Source of the DNA: Spirogloea muscicola
Lineage: Eukaryota; Streptophyta; Zygnematophyceae; Spirogloeales; Spirogloeaceae
NCBI GenBank assembly: GCA_009602725.1
Contig: WELB01000144.1
Span: forward strand, 151,310 to 215,309
DNA length: 64,000 nucleotides
Direction: 5' to 3'
How positions within the stretch are numbered: the stretch's first letter is position 1; each line of letters starts with the position of its first letter. The notes beneath the pieces were generated by a model. The model was not told the origin of the DNA. It was given only the letters and a program-made list of their open reading frames with translations, and did not search any database. The translations under genes were made by a program, and so were the position numbers. Positions 1 to 11,812 of the stretch are shown one piece after another.

Positions 1-3000
1 CGGCGCGGCGTCGGGCGCGCCGACGGCGACGGGCACGGCCGCCAAGACGTGCGTGCACGAGGTGGCGGCGCCCGCGGGCTACGTCTCGGCGTGCGACGAG
101 GCGGCGCTGGGGACGCTGGAGGCGCCGCGCTTCGGCGGGCCGCTGGCCAAGTCCTACCCCTTCGCGCTAGACCCCTTCCAGGAGGCGGCCATCGCCTGCC
201 TGGAGCGCCGCGAGTCCGTGCTCGTCAGCGCGCACACGTCCGCGGGCAAGACCGCCGTCGCGGAGTACGCCATCGCGCTGGCGCTGCGCGACCGGCGCAA
301 GGTGCTCTACACCTCCCCGCTCAAGGCGCTGTCCAACCAGAAGTACCGGGAGCTGGCGGCAGAGTTTGGCGACGTGGGGCTGATGACGGGCGACGTGACG
401 ATCGCGCCCAACGCGGCGTGCCTGGTGCTCACCACCGAGATCCTGCGCGCCATGCTCTACCGCGGCTCCGAGGCGCTGCGCGACGTCGCGTGGGTGGTGT
501 TCGACGAGATCCACTACATGCGCGACCGCGAGCGCGGCGTGGTGTGGGAGGAGAGCATCATCTTCCTGCCGCGCGCTGCGCGCATGGTCTTCCTCAGCGC
601 AACCATGTCCAACGCGCGCGAGTTCGCCGAGTGGGTCTGCGCCCTGCACGCCGCGCCCTGCCACGTCGTCGCTACCGACTTCCGCCCCACGCCGCTGCAG
701 CACTACGCCTTCCCCATCGGCGGCTCCGGCCTTTACCTCGTCGTCGACGAGCGCGGCAACTTCCGCGACGACAACTTCGCCAAGCTGCAGCTCACGTATG
801 GCAAGGAGGACGGCGGGCGGGATGCCGCTGCTGCGCAGGGCGGCGGCGGCGGGAGGGGAGGCCGTGGAGGCGGCCGCGGGCGGGGGGCTGGCGCAGCCGC
901 TGGCGGCAGGGGCCGACCGGGCGGGGCTGGCGGCACCGGCCCCCAGTCCGACATCTTCAAGATCGTCAAGATGATCATGGACCGCAAGTTCCAGCCTGTG
1001 ATCGTCTTCAGCTTCAGCCGGCGCGAGTGCGAGCAGTATGCCATGTCCATGTCCAAGCTCAACTTCAACTCCGAAGCTGACTGCGAGGCCGTGACGCAGG
1101 TCTTCTCTAGCGCCATCCAGGTGGGTTGCCTGGCGCTGGCTCCACCCCACTTGCCCATTTACTCCTACGATTGTTTCCACTCAGACCGTCTCCTTGCCTC
1201 GGGCAGAGAAGCCATCCCTTGGCTTACCTCCTCTGCTAGCTCTCGTCCACTCCCGCATTTGTGCAATTTATCCAGCCATCCTCTGCCTGAGAACATATTG
1301 GCCGCTCACGCGGTCTGCGCAGGTGCTGACAGAGGAGGACCGGGAGCTGCCTCAGGTTGCGCTCATCCTGCCGCTGCTCAAGCGCGGCATTGCGGTGCAC
1401 CATTCAGGCCTGCTGCCCATTCTCAAGGAGGTCATCGAGATTCTCTTTCAAGAGGGCCTCATCAAGGCACTGTTTGCGACCGAGACGGTACGCTAGCCGT
1501 GCTGTCACCTCCCACCTCGGGTCTTGCTCTTCTCTTCCCTTCCTTGCAAATTCCCATCACCCTCAGATGTGCGGCCGCTTGGCGCTGATGCTCGCTCACT
1601 GAGCTGGCTGGTGCCCCACGAGCAGTTTGCGATGGGCCTGAACATGCCAGCGAAGACAGTGGTGTTCACCGCCATGCGCAAGTGGGACGGAGATGCGCAC
1701 CGGTGGATGTCTTCCGGGGAGTACATCCAGGTGCAGGCTATATCCTGATGCTGAGGACCTTGCCTGGATGCCCTAAGCACTACGTGCTCTTTCCATGCCT
1801 GTATGCAGGTGCTTCTGATGATCACGCCGGGGCTTGACTGTCGAGCTCGCGCTTTCCTCCCTCCTGTCTAGTCCCAGAGGGTGGTCTCAAACTGGTCCAC
1901 TAGTTTGCGCGCCAGGTCATGCCCGCCTGCCCTCATATCTAACGGGGAGCGAGTCGTACCCGTTGCCTCCGCTGGCCGTACTGCCACAAGGGTCCTGTCT
2001 GCTGTTGCAGATGAGCGGTCGAGCGGGACGGCGTGGCAAGGACGAGCGCGGCATCTGCATCATGATGATTGATGAGCAGGTACCCACGCCGCACGGTCGC
2101 CACAACCGGCAGCCCTGACTGCCACCAGCCTCTCACATTGAGCTGCCTGATTGCACTGCGTCCGGGCTTGGCCATCAGCTGTCAGTGCTGGCAGGGAGGG
2201 CACTGCCCACCGGTAAGTCTGCGAACTGCAACAGTGCACTGCTGATGGTAAGGTAGAGAGTCAGGCGTCATATGCGCAGCCCGCATTTCCCACTGCATAT
2301 GATCTGAAGCCGGCCTTGCTCGCTTGAAATCTGCCATTTGCTGTGCAGTCGACCTCCCGTTACCTCAATCCGAGCGCTCCTCTCTGAGTGACCGTGCAGA
2401 TGGATGCAACCATCTGCCGAGAAATGATTCTTGGGCGGCCCGCACCGCTGGTGAGCACGTTCAGGCTCAGCTACTACACGCTGCTCAACCTCATGAGCCG
2501 CGCTGAGGGCCGGTTTGACGCTGAATACGTGATTGAGCACTCTTTTCACCAGTTCCAGCATGAGAAGGTGCGCCTTGCCTTGCTGGCTCGGGCAAAATTG
2601 CATGGAGCTGCTCAGTATGGGTGTTGGTCGAATGGCAGGTCACTTCCTGGCTAGAGCGTCGCAGTGGTCTACTGCAATGTTTCAAGGATCAGCACTTGCC
2701 AGCCACATGGATTGCTAAAGCTCGTGGTGTCTGGGTGTGCCCTTTGGAAGTGCAGGCGCTGCCGACCATTGAGGAGCAAGTGGCAAAGCTGGAGAAGGAG
2801 GCCGCCGATATTGACGCTACGTCCAAAGTGAGAACCCGGGTCACAAACTGCAGGCTATGGCTCGCCAGCTGAGGCTGCCAATGGCTTACAATGCGGGGTG
2901 ACGGGCTTCTGTGACACAGGCCCACTGCAATGGCAGGCTTGCCAAGGTGCCGCTTCGTCGTCATCATGGTATCTTAGTCCTCAGAAATGCTTGATCTACT

Positions 3001-5957
3001 CCATCACAGAGGTTTCTTTTCAGAGCCGCCCTGAAGCCTCTGATCATGCGGTGGCGCCCTCGCAGGAGGATGACATGACTGAATACCACAGCCTGAGGCT
3101 GGAGCTTGCCAACCTGGAGACTGAGATGATGGCGCACATACTACGTCCTGACCGTTGCCTCAAATTCCTCCTTCCTGGCAGGCTGGTGAGTGGTGAGCCA
3201 TTCCTTCATCCGCATCATGCAGTGCAATCCAGGAGCTCCTGTCACGTCTCTATGAGCACAAGAACAGGTTCTATATCTCAAAGGGGCTCTATTGCTTGAT
3301 TTGCTTGACATTTGCCAGTCATGTGAGCAACAACCAGAACCAGAGAGCACACTGCCGAGAAGTCACACAGGCGCGGCACTGGTGACGAGCGGCTGCTGGC
3401 ATGCCAGGTCAAGGTGCGGGATGGGCCAGATGATTGGGGCTGGGGGGTCGTCCTCAACGTCGTCCGCCGCCCCCTGCCACAGGGTGGCCCGGCACTCACT
3501 CACTCGCCTGCGGCTTCCCACTACATTGTGGACACCCTCCTCAACTGTGCGCCCCAGAAGGGCGGTGCCCCAGGCAAGGGTGCCAAGAACAGGCCCCGGC
3601 CCTGCCCGGCTGGCACCAAAGGGGAGATGCACGTGGTGAGTCAGCAGATAGCTAAGCAACGTCAATGCTCCTCATGACCTGTGCCGTTTTCCAATGTCCT
3701 CTGCATGAAAGTTCGTTGGGTCCATCTGACCTTCTCACATGGTGCCTGCAGATACCTGTATCCCTGCCGCTGCTCAACCGGATCAGCGCCGTGCGAGTGG
3801 CTGTACCCCAGGACTTGCGGCCAATGCAAGCGAGGGAGTCTGTGCAGCTCGCAGTACAGGAGCTGCAGAAAAGGTTTCCAGATGGCATACCTCTTCTGGA
3901 TCCTATTGAGGTAAGTGCCAATAGAGTTGGAGATGTGCGGTTGATGACATCGCCGCCCGTCAGCACTGACAAAAAGTGCTTGTATCAATGATCTCTCCTG
4001 CTGCTAAATGTGTTGCTTGCTGACCAGGACATGGGCATTGACGACGATGAATTTGCCAAAATTCTCCAAAGCATTGAAAAGGAGGAAGCAAAGCTCATAG
4101 CTCACCCTTTGTTCAAGGTGCTCTTGCTCGCTTCAGCACCGCATGCGTGTTCTCTTGCCGTGCAAGTGCCTTTGTCTTTGCTCGTCTGCACCGCATACGT
4201 GCACTGCACTTCAGTCGAAATTACAAGTTTCTGGCAGTAAGCGTTTGGTAAGGATACATATTTGCATGCTCCTGCCAGGCGGAGAGGGAGCAGCAGCAGC
4301 ACGAGGCTTTCCAAAAAAAGGCAGGGCTTAAAGCCGAAGCACAGCGCCTCCGTCTTCAGATGAAGAGTTCCCAGGCAAGAGGCTACTCCAACTGACTTGA
4401 ATCCCTTGGTCATAGCTCTTAAGCTCAACCTCGATTTTGAGCTGTAGTATCCACAATATGCTGCTTAAGAGGCACTCTTATGACATAGCTCCTGCAGGAG
4501 CTTGAACGCCCATAATGACTGCAGGCCCTGCCCCTATGCCTCATTGCTGGTTCTTCCACGTTCATGTTGCAGTTGGCCAAGTTCCAGAGCGAGCTTCACA
4601 ACAGGTCTCGTGTTCTCAAAAGGCTAGGCCACATCAATGGGGAGGGCGTGGTCCAGCTCAAGGGGAGGGCTGCATGCCACATTGACACAGCCGACGAGCT
4701 GCTCATCACCGAGCTCATGTTTGAAGGTGAGCCCCTGGCTCCCTGCTTCAACCATCCTCTGTCAAGATTTCGTGAGCCAACTGCAGAAACTACTTATTCT
4801 GGACTTGAGGAAGCATCCTGGCAACTTCTTATGGAGAGGGAGTCATGTCATGAGCACAAGAGCAATGCAGCAGACTTCAGTGCAGTGACGCTCTTATTGC
4901 TGGCTTGGCAGGTGCCTTCGGTGAGCTAGATTGCTACCAGATTGTGGCAGTGGTTAGCTGCTTCTTGCCTGTGGAGAAGTCAAATGAGCAGGTTAAGCTG
5001 AAAAATAAGCTGCAGCGGCCCTTGGCGCTTCTCAAGGAGACCGCTCGCCACCTTGCTGAGGTACGCAAGATTATGCAAGCTCACACCTGATCCCTTGCAG
5101 AGCGCCTGATGTGTCATTGTTGGTGCCTAGATTGAGTTCTTAAGTAACACCATGTAGATGCTAGTGATGACAGCCCGAACACTTTGAGACGAAATCTATG
5201 CGCTTCCGTGCCCAGATTCAAAGGGAGGAAAAGCTGGAGATTGATGTGGAGGAGTATGTGGAGCACTTCCAACCAGTGCTGATGGACATCATCTATAGCT
5301 GGTCAAAGGTTGGGGAGATCGTTCTGGCAATGCAATGCAATCTGCTGTGTGTGTTGAAAGTAAAAGTGGCTTGCAAGCTCTTGGGCATTTTCACATCGTG
5401 CCACTTAGCTCAACATAAGCAGGTAACTCACACTGCTGAGAAGATGCCATGCCGAGCTACCTGTCAAATGGCGTATTCCCTAAGGCAAGGATGCACATGC
5501 ATTGACAGGGTGCCAAGTTTGCAGAGCTCTGCGAGATGACTGATTTGTTTGAGGGCAGCATCATCCGTGCCGGGCGGAGGTTGGATGAGCTCATCAATCA
5601 GGTTGGCTTCTTACCCTGCATTTGTTGGATGGTGTCGCTACATCAGTCCTGGTCGCAGAGGTGCGCTGCTGCAGACCCAGACATAGCATCTTCTCCAACC
5701 CGAGTATGCACGTGCTGGGCTTGTGCGAGTGGTGATGATGTCTCATCGGACAAGGGCAAGGGCCCACATCGCTGAAGTCTGCGGGGGTGCTCGCGGTTAG
5801 TGTGTTGGCCTGCGGGTCTCTCAGCGTCGCAGCTTGCAACTTGCAGATGAAGGACGCGGCGCGGGCGATCGGCGACACGGTGCTGCAAGAGAAGTTCGAG
5901 AAGGGCAGCGAGAGCATACGGCGGGGCATCATGTTCGCGAACTCACTGTACCTCTGA
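1..5957 (+). CDS. HEN2: HEN2/MTR4-type exosome RNA helicase (5'-partial)
   Basis: Ski2-like DExH-box ATP-dependent RNA helicase, predicted to feed RNA to the nuclear exosome. Exons by splice sites and homology: <1-1120, 1323-1487, 1626-1730, 2011-2079, 2400-2567, 2756-2827, 3066-3185, 3408-3635, 3752-3910, 4028-4117, 4279-4374, 4573-4726, 4912-5060, 5216-5308, 5509-5601, 5847-5957 (TGA). All phases join, giving about 996 visible residues, close to plant HEN2 length, so only a short N-terminus is missing. Visible motifs: Walker A AHTSAGKT (about nt 230-255), DEIH box (503-514), SATMSN (about 596), [26 protein letters not shown] across an intron, [11 protein letters not shown], and the C-terminal DSHCT-type region ending [24 protein letters not shown] resembles HEN2 more than canonical MTR4. 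A Gly/Arg-rich stretch (nt 839-940) lies between the two RecA domains. The intron after 4374 has a GC donor. Family assignment is strong; HEN2 versus MTR4 is inference. Confidence 0.93.
4375..4572 (+). other. GC-AG intron in the helicase gene
   Basis: The exon ending MKSSQ is followed by GCAAGA rather than GT, and the next exon opens after TTGCAG with LAKFQSEL, which is the expected continuation in plant HEN2 proteins. The other introns of the gene that I delimited are GT-AG. GC-AG introns are a known minority class spliced by the major spliceosome. Confidence 0.75.
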
Positions 5958-7458
5958 TCTTGCACGGCTGGGCAGCAGCCCAGCAGCACGCCGCAAGCAA
6001 GCGGATCCTGTGCGTCGTCGCTCTGGGGGTTGGCGAGGTGCAGCAAGGGAACAGCGTGTGTTGAGTGACAGAGGGCCAGAGCGGCCAAACACAGAGGCAG
6101 GCTGCCCTTCCAATGTAGGCCGCGTGCTGCATGGCCGACCCGCTCGGCAGCCGCAGGTCAGGACATGGAGGTCGCTGACAGATGCCGGGGCACTGGATGC
6201 TGGATGGCAGGTCGCAAGCCCCCCGGCCATTGGCTGCAGCGTGCCCAGGTTTCCTGGTGCAGGTCATGGCCCGGGCAGAGCATGGCTGCTGCAGGCATGA
6301 TGCCACGCAGCGGCGCAAGAGCGAGAGGACTGCTGTCGTCATAGATGAGAAGCGGGTCTTGCGAGGGGGTGAGGCGCTGTGAACAGGTAGCCCACGTGGC
6401 AGGAGGAGGCGCGGTGTGCCCATGAAGTGGGAGGTTGGCCGGTCTAAGCCAATACACTGTTCAGACAAAGGCCAGTGCAACAAGTGGGGCTACAAGAGTC
6501 GAAGGCCTATGCCAAGGTGGCTAGGGTAACAATGTGACGTTAGTAATCACGAGTTAGCGCACACAAATTTGGCAGGCTGACTTGGGGAGCCGGAGCACCG
6601 CCATGGATGCCAGCAGGAGAAGGAGCGAGGGGCGAAGGAGTCGGAGAGCGCAGAGTCCGCTAGGACCTCGTCCATCCTTTCTGGGCTGGCCACTCACAGC
6701 CCCTGCCTTGTACTGGAAGAGCTGTTGTTGCTGAGAAGAAGTTAACAGGACATTTGTAAGGCTGAAATTGGCCTCCCTTTCAATTTCATGCACACCGCGC
6801 GCGCCTTCTCTCTGAGAAGAAAGACTCTTTCAGCAGAGGGCGATGGCTGTGATGGGCCAGCCCGGAAGGAAGAATGGGCAATTTGCGAAGGGGCCAGAGA
6901 AGCGGAAGTGCGCACACACAGTGCTGAGAGGACTGAGGAGGAAGGGCTCACCCATCGTGGCTAGGGGCTGGAAAGGCCAGCCCCAAAAAGTAAGGAACAA
7001 GGTAAACGAGAAGGGGGCCAGGGGAAGCGCCAAGAACAACAAGCGCAACAAGAAACAAAGCAGCTACGTATCACTCAGTAAACCTGCTGTAAGCAGCCTC
7101 AGGTCAGAGAAGCTAGGCTCCCCTGAGGAGGAGGAGGGCTTCGCCTGCCCGAGAAGCCCCAAGCCCCAAGCCGGCAGGCGGCGCAGGGCGAGGGGCGCCA
7201 GGCCCGTGTGGCCATGTGGCAGATGGGCCCAGTCGGGCCCCCCCCCGCGCTGCGCCCACCTTCCCCCCCCCGCGCTGCGCCCGCCATGCGCCCCCANCTG
7301 GTGGGCGCCCACCCCTCTCGCTGAGCCTGGCCGAGGCTGCGCTGGCTGCCCCGCTCCGTGCATTGGCGGCGAGCCTGCCGCAAGGCCCGCCCGGCGGTGG
7401 CAGGGCCGCTCTCTCTCACGGCCCTCGAGGCCTTTTGGGGTGGGCGCGCGCCGCAAGC
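5958..7458. other. Intergenic region between helicase and RING genes
   Basis: No convincing exon is seen. The stretch should hold the helicase 3' UTR and the promoter and 5' end of the RING gene. It contains hairpin-type dispersed repeat sequence (6655-6985) and a run of C/G-rich low complexity with an undetermined base at 7297. Open frames here (for example from 6843) are basic low-complexity sequence overlapping the repeat and do not look like protein families. Confidence 0.5.
6655..6985. repeat. Dispersed hairpin repeat (H), two opposite partial copies
   Basis: 6655-6705 carries a GGACCTCGTCCATCC...GGGCTGGCC...CAGCC motif. 6850-6985 has the opposite orientation (GGGCCAGCCC, then GGCTGGAAAGGCCAGCCCC). 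The same core recurs at 42651-42746, twice in tandem at about 56920-57080, at 62145-62205 and at 62590-62830. It is a short non-coding dispersed repeat. Confidence 0.55.
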
Positions 7459-8542
7459 GCAGAGTGCCCGGTGTGCTGGGACGGCTTCGACGCCGAGCCC
7501 CGCCTGCCGCGCCTCCTCAACTGCGGCCACACCCTCTGCGAGGTGCGCTCCGCTCGCGGCCCCTGCCTCGCGCTGTTTGGCAGGCCTGCTCCGAGACGGG
7601 CCCCGCCCTCACCTGGCCCCTGCCCGCGCGCCTGCAGCCCTGCCTCGCAGCTCTGCCCCAGTTTGTCTCGTACAGTGGCCACACCTGCGTCGCCTGCCCA
7701 GAGTGCCGCAGCTCTGTGGTGTATCAAGGCGTGCACGCGATGCCCAAAAACTATGCCCTCCTGCACGTCCTCAACTCTGGCTACCTCTTCCGGCGTCCAC
7801 TGTGAGCCCCTCACCTACTCCTACGACCCCTGCCTCGACTATGAACGGGCTTTGAAAGGCCGCACCTGCGGTCGCACAGCTTTCCTTCGTGTGATCTTTG
7901 GGAAAGGTGCACCGAAACGACCCAGCAGCGGCTGAAGCTGCCGCATCTTTCCCTTCTTAGGGGCAAGAAGAGCCGCCGGCCGTACGTTTCACCTCTTCAC
8001 ATGTACGCGGGCTACCTCGCCCTTCCGGCCGTGCTTGTGCGTGTTGGTGCCCTCGTTCAGACCATCTCCATCTTGATGGGCCTCGGTTTTGGGGCCTCCT
8101 CCTTCCTGCCCCTATGCCTCACCTACTTCCTTGTCTCTGGTGGGTGCCCGCCCTTGCTCGCCTCTCTATAGCTTGCCTTCCTGTTTTTGCAACGTTTGCA
8201 TGCAAAATGTTGGCAGCAAAGCACGCGAGTTGCATCCATGCATGTGCGCTGCAATGGGCGCATTATCCTCTGCTTGCAGGACTTCTACCTGCCCACCGCC
8301 TTATATCAATTGCAACAACAAATGCAAGTGCATGCACTTGCAACTTGGCAGACCCTGTGTGTTTTTCTGACCAGCTTAAGCAAGCTTTGCTTGTCTTGAG
8401 TGCAGGTTGGGTGGCCATTCTGACCTTTGGAATACTATGTGCCTTGAGCTTAGCAAGTGTACTCTTCGGGCTCAGCACCTTCTTTATCTACATCTCCTTC
8501 TCAACACTGCAGAAGCTGAGACAGCTTGTGCGGTTTCCGTAG
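7459..8542 (+). CDS. RING-finger protein with hydrophobic C-terminus (5' end uncertain)
   Basis: Probable E3 ubiquitin ligase anchored in a membrane. Exons: about 7459-7542, 7638-7801, 7961-8139, 8406-8542 (TAG); phases fit at every join. The spliced RING reads CPVC, then CGHTLC, EPC and finally CPEC, giving cysteines and histidine in the C3HC4 order; it is followed by SSVVYQGVHAMPKNYALLHVL, a tail seen in plant and algal RING proteins of this kind. A basic linker (GKKSRRPY) leads to about 80 mostly hydrophobic residues (YLALPAVL through FFIYISF), enough for two or three membrane passes. The N-terminus is unresolved: the frame is open upstream to about 7216 but has no in-frame ATG, and CAG at 7460-7462 could be an acceptor from an upstream exon. 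A single N lies at 7297. Ligase activity is inferred from the RING only. Confidence 0.72.
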
Positions 8543-9639
8543 TGACCAGCCATATAGATCGTTTCACCCCGATTGTTGCAGCACCTTGTTGCCAAAACGC
8601 AACGAGTTGTAGATACTAGTGGCACTTCATATGCCCATAACTGCTTGAAGAACAATAGACATTTTACAGCCCTAAATTATGATGTAAGCCGTCTCTTGCA
8701 CACGGCTCACTTTTTTGCTTTGTCTTTATCTCATGGTGTCGTGATACCGAGCCTTGCACCTTGAATTTGGTGTCGAGTTTTGTGTGTGAACGGCGCATCC
8801 ACGCACACCCTGTGTGTGTGTCGCGTGTAAATCCTAGTCGTTGCAGAAGCGGTGTTTGCTATGCAATGTCTTTGAGAAGGGTATTTAGCCTACTAATGTG
8901 TCCATATCGTCCAACTTCGCTTGCTGCAGGTGTGACTCGAGTCAGTCTGAGCTTGAGTGCAATGATGCCTGCTGAAGATGACGCGACTTTATCACAGGGT
9001 GCGTCAACGCATGAATCTGATTAAAGAGATGGCCACCATGTTGTGAACCTCGGTTGGACGCCAAGAGCGAGTGCCTTGATGGCAAAAGCCTTCTGGGTCA
9101 AGATGCAAGCTCAGCACGGCGCGTCAGGGGATTACTTGTCGATGCCTGAGATCCGTCGGCTCGCCATTGCCTACTCTGGGTGTGCAAGAGAGGAACTGAG
9201 GTGTCGTCAAAAGGACAGCCAACATTTTGGCCTTTTTGGGGGGATTAGCCGACCGACATGCGGGTACTTGAGAGGCAACAGGGGAATGCATGGCAACTGC
9301 ACGTGGCTGCACCACAGAAGATATCGCAGAGGATTTAAGTGTGAGGAGATTGAACATGCTGCTTTGGCTTTCGGCTGTACAGGCGGACAAGGTACGAGTG
9401 CTTAATGGGGACAGTCGGTCGGTTGATAGTAGCCGACCAGTGAGGCTGATTGTTGGTGGTATACAGTCGATGCCCGTCGACGAGTCGTGCACGGGTTGTT
9501 GATGGAAGATCGTAGGTAGCAGTATCACACGAGGGCTCTTACATCCCGATTTCCGGATATCCAGAGCTCGATGGCTATGTGAGAAGGTATTTCATAGGAG
9601 GGGGGACAAAGTTCCACCCACCCTGGGACCATTGGACGT
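8543..9639. other. 3' UTR and gene-free stretch
   Basis: Holds the RING gene 3' UTR, then sequence with no recognisable coding family. Around 9395-9490 there is a patch resembling part of the E-family LTR (CGTCGACGAGTCGTGCACGGG compares with a segment near 42800 and 48280), so the right part is already decayed repeat. Confidence 0.4.
8826..8830 (+). terminator. Putative TGTAA poly(A) signal of the RING gene
   Basis: TGTAA, the usual chlorophyte nuclear polyadenylation signal, lies about 285 bp after the RING gene stop codon. The pentamer is short and also begins many LTRs here, so this is suggestive only. Confidence 0.35.
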
Positions 9640-10158
9640 TGTCATGCCCCGGCGCAGAGCATCGTTGTAGCATCGGCTAGAGGTAGCGTCGGCTAAAGGG
9701 CAGTCGGGAGGGCCGGAGAGTCACGGAGCGCCGGACGCTGAGTCCCTATACCTATTGCCTTGACCTCCCCTCGCGGGGTGGGCCTTAAGTAAATCGGACA
9801 GCGGAGAGAGGCCATCTCGCCGCAAGCAACGGTTCTCATCGCCTCACTCGCTCCTCACTCTCTCCCGCGTGGTCACCCCCGCCGGGGGATGTCTCGTCGC
9901 TCCTGCTCCTTGGCCACCCTGGTCCGAAGCGTGGGCCTGCACGACGCGCGTCGGACCCTCCAAAACCCTCGCCGGCGGCTGCAGCGGCGCCCTAGGTTGA
10001 GATGTGGTGACGCTGTTGCATTCTTGCATGTCTGCCTACCTGGTAGTGAATGTCATGTAGGGCAGGCTGCTGCTAGTCAAGCAGAGTCCTGGCCTGTAGG
10101 CGGAGTTCCAGGTGTGGCACCTCGACGCGAAAGTAAGGCTATACGGGCAGGCATGACA
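9640..10158. mobile_element. LTR family C, copy 1
   Basis: Begins TGTCATGCC and ends GGCATGACA, a perfect 9-bp terminal inverted repeat of LTR type, 519 bp. A second copy starts at 13358 and a third, reversed and cut short, ends at 27062. No target-site duplication was found, and no coding region attributable to the family was recognised beside it. Confidence 0.7.
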
Positions 10159-10959
10159 ATGATTATTCTGCAGGTGATTGCCATGTTACAGTTGTATCGC
10201 ATATATTGCTTCCTAACCATATATGCTTCGCCAGCAGCTCGGCTTGGCTATTCGCTTGCATCTGATACAGGGGTTGTCGTACTCTAAATTGCGGTGTCGC
10301 GCTTGCAGTCGACGAGGCCACTTCCTTCATTTTGTGCATGGAAATTGAAGCCCTCAATATTTGTCAGCTGGCGTTATGCGTCATGGCGGGTGGATGAGGT
10401 TTTAAGAGAAGCGAAATGGAATCATTGCGGCTGCATTTTCTGCATATAACGGCCGGTAAGATATGTCGCAAATGTGTGCATCGTGGTGGAGTCTTCGTAA
10501 AGTAGCAGTTGATGTTTGTTGGGTCGGCATAGGCCTGCCAATACTGCACTATTAACGCCGTCAAGCAGAGGATGACTGGCCGACACCTGCAAGACTGTCT
10601 TGTGAATGTAATAGAAGCAACGACATTTGCCTTCTGGAAGGCCTGCCGTGCCAACGTGCCACGACTCGCCCTTTGTAACTCGTAAGTAGGCGAAGCAAGT
10701 GGAAGTCATGAAAAAGAGAAATGATGCCGGTGACACTTCGTTAGTCGATCGTGACGAGGGCTAGTAAGCCGGACGTCATCTCTGACGAAGACAAGGCGGT
10801 GATGCCTGCCACCTTCTGGAAGAGGTCCGACGGCTCAAAGCAGAACAGAACGACCTTCGATGAATTACCAAAGCATACGAGAGGCTATCCCGTTGGCTTC
10901 GGTATCATCCGTTCGCTCCACCGCAACAGCATGAGCCCCGCCTAGGGGTGTCGTGATCC
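10159..10959. other. Unassigned stretch
   Basis: Nothing recognisable: no gene family, no clear LTR. It is AT-richer than its neighbours. Possibly internal sequence of the C-family element, but no domain supports this. Confidence 0.3.
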
Positions 10960-11812
10960 GACCTTTACCGTTCCTATCCTAATGACACACTTAGGGTCAG
11001 AACGTCCTGTTTGGGTTTCAGCCATAGGGTATTTTGGAGACCACCCCCTTACAGAGTGGAGCGCATACAGCGCACACATACGCGCACATAGCACAGCAGA
11101 AGTCTTACCCTAAGGCGCCGCCGGAAGGCGGCGACTCGACTGAGGGTCAGCAGCTGTCCCCGCAAGGGGCGCAGCCATAGTACTCACAGAGAGCCGGCGG
11201 GGCCCGCAGCGACGAGCTGCTGCGACGGGCTGGGCAGCAGGCGGCAGCAGCAGAGCTGTGGCGGCGGCTGCTGCAGCAGGCAGCAGCAGCAGAGCTGTGG
11301 CGGCGGCTGCGGCAGCAGGCAGCAGCAGGGCTGTGCCTCTCTTGGCGTCACGGGTCCGACTGATCAGTCTGGCCTCGGCCTACTACTGGTAAGCGAAGCA
11401 TCTGCCACCCCTCCCCCGAGAGTGTGACGAGGGTTGCCCCCAGGGTCCTCCCCGGAGGGGGCGCCTGACCAATGACTACACGAAGCGACGCCACTTGGGC
11501 GGTACAAGGAGACGCGAATGCAGCCCATTGGGCGACTCCAAGGAGGCGCGACGCGACGCCTTGGGCCGCACCAAGGAGGCGCGAAGCGACGCCGTGGGCG
11601 GCGCGACGCGGCGCCTCGGGCGGCTCCAAGGGCGCGAAGCGCCGCCTCCTGGGCGGAGCACGTGCGGTACAAAACCCGGGGCCTTGGACCGTACTGAGCT
11701 ACATACAGTGGAGCAAAGCTACCGGTACCGTTTGGGACTTCCTAACAGTAGATAAATTAATATTGTAAGGTCACCGGCACCGTTGGCACTCTCAAACGGA
11801 GGGAACGTTACA
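10960..11812 (-). mobile_element. LTR family A, reverse orientation
   Basis: Matches the A LTR at 30669-31499 along its length, including the CAG/GCA-rich middle and the CTCAAACGGAGGGAACGTTACA right end. The left end is eroded, so its coordinate is approximate. It abuts a reverse-strand integrase fragment at 11813 and is a solo or truncated LTR. Confidence 0.65.

Noticed and set aside
167-1180. Long reverse open frame opposite the helicase
   Set aside because: GC-rich antisense shadow of the first helicase exon. The forward frame has unbroken helicase motifs.
7216-7458. GTG as start of the RING protein
   Set aside because: Nuclear genes rarely start at GTG and the sequence is proline/alanine-rich low complexity. 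A missing upstream exon is more likely.
6843-7805. Long forward frame beginning before the RING gene
   Set aside because: Its first part is low complexity over the H repeat and crosses an N. Only its last part (from 7638) is a real RING exon, reached by splicing from another frame.
11220-11330. CAG/GCA repeat frames as polyglutamine or alanine proteins
   Set aside because: The same block recurs in every A LTR in either orientation and is part of the LTR, not a protein gene.
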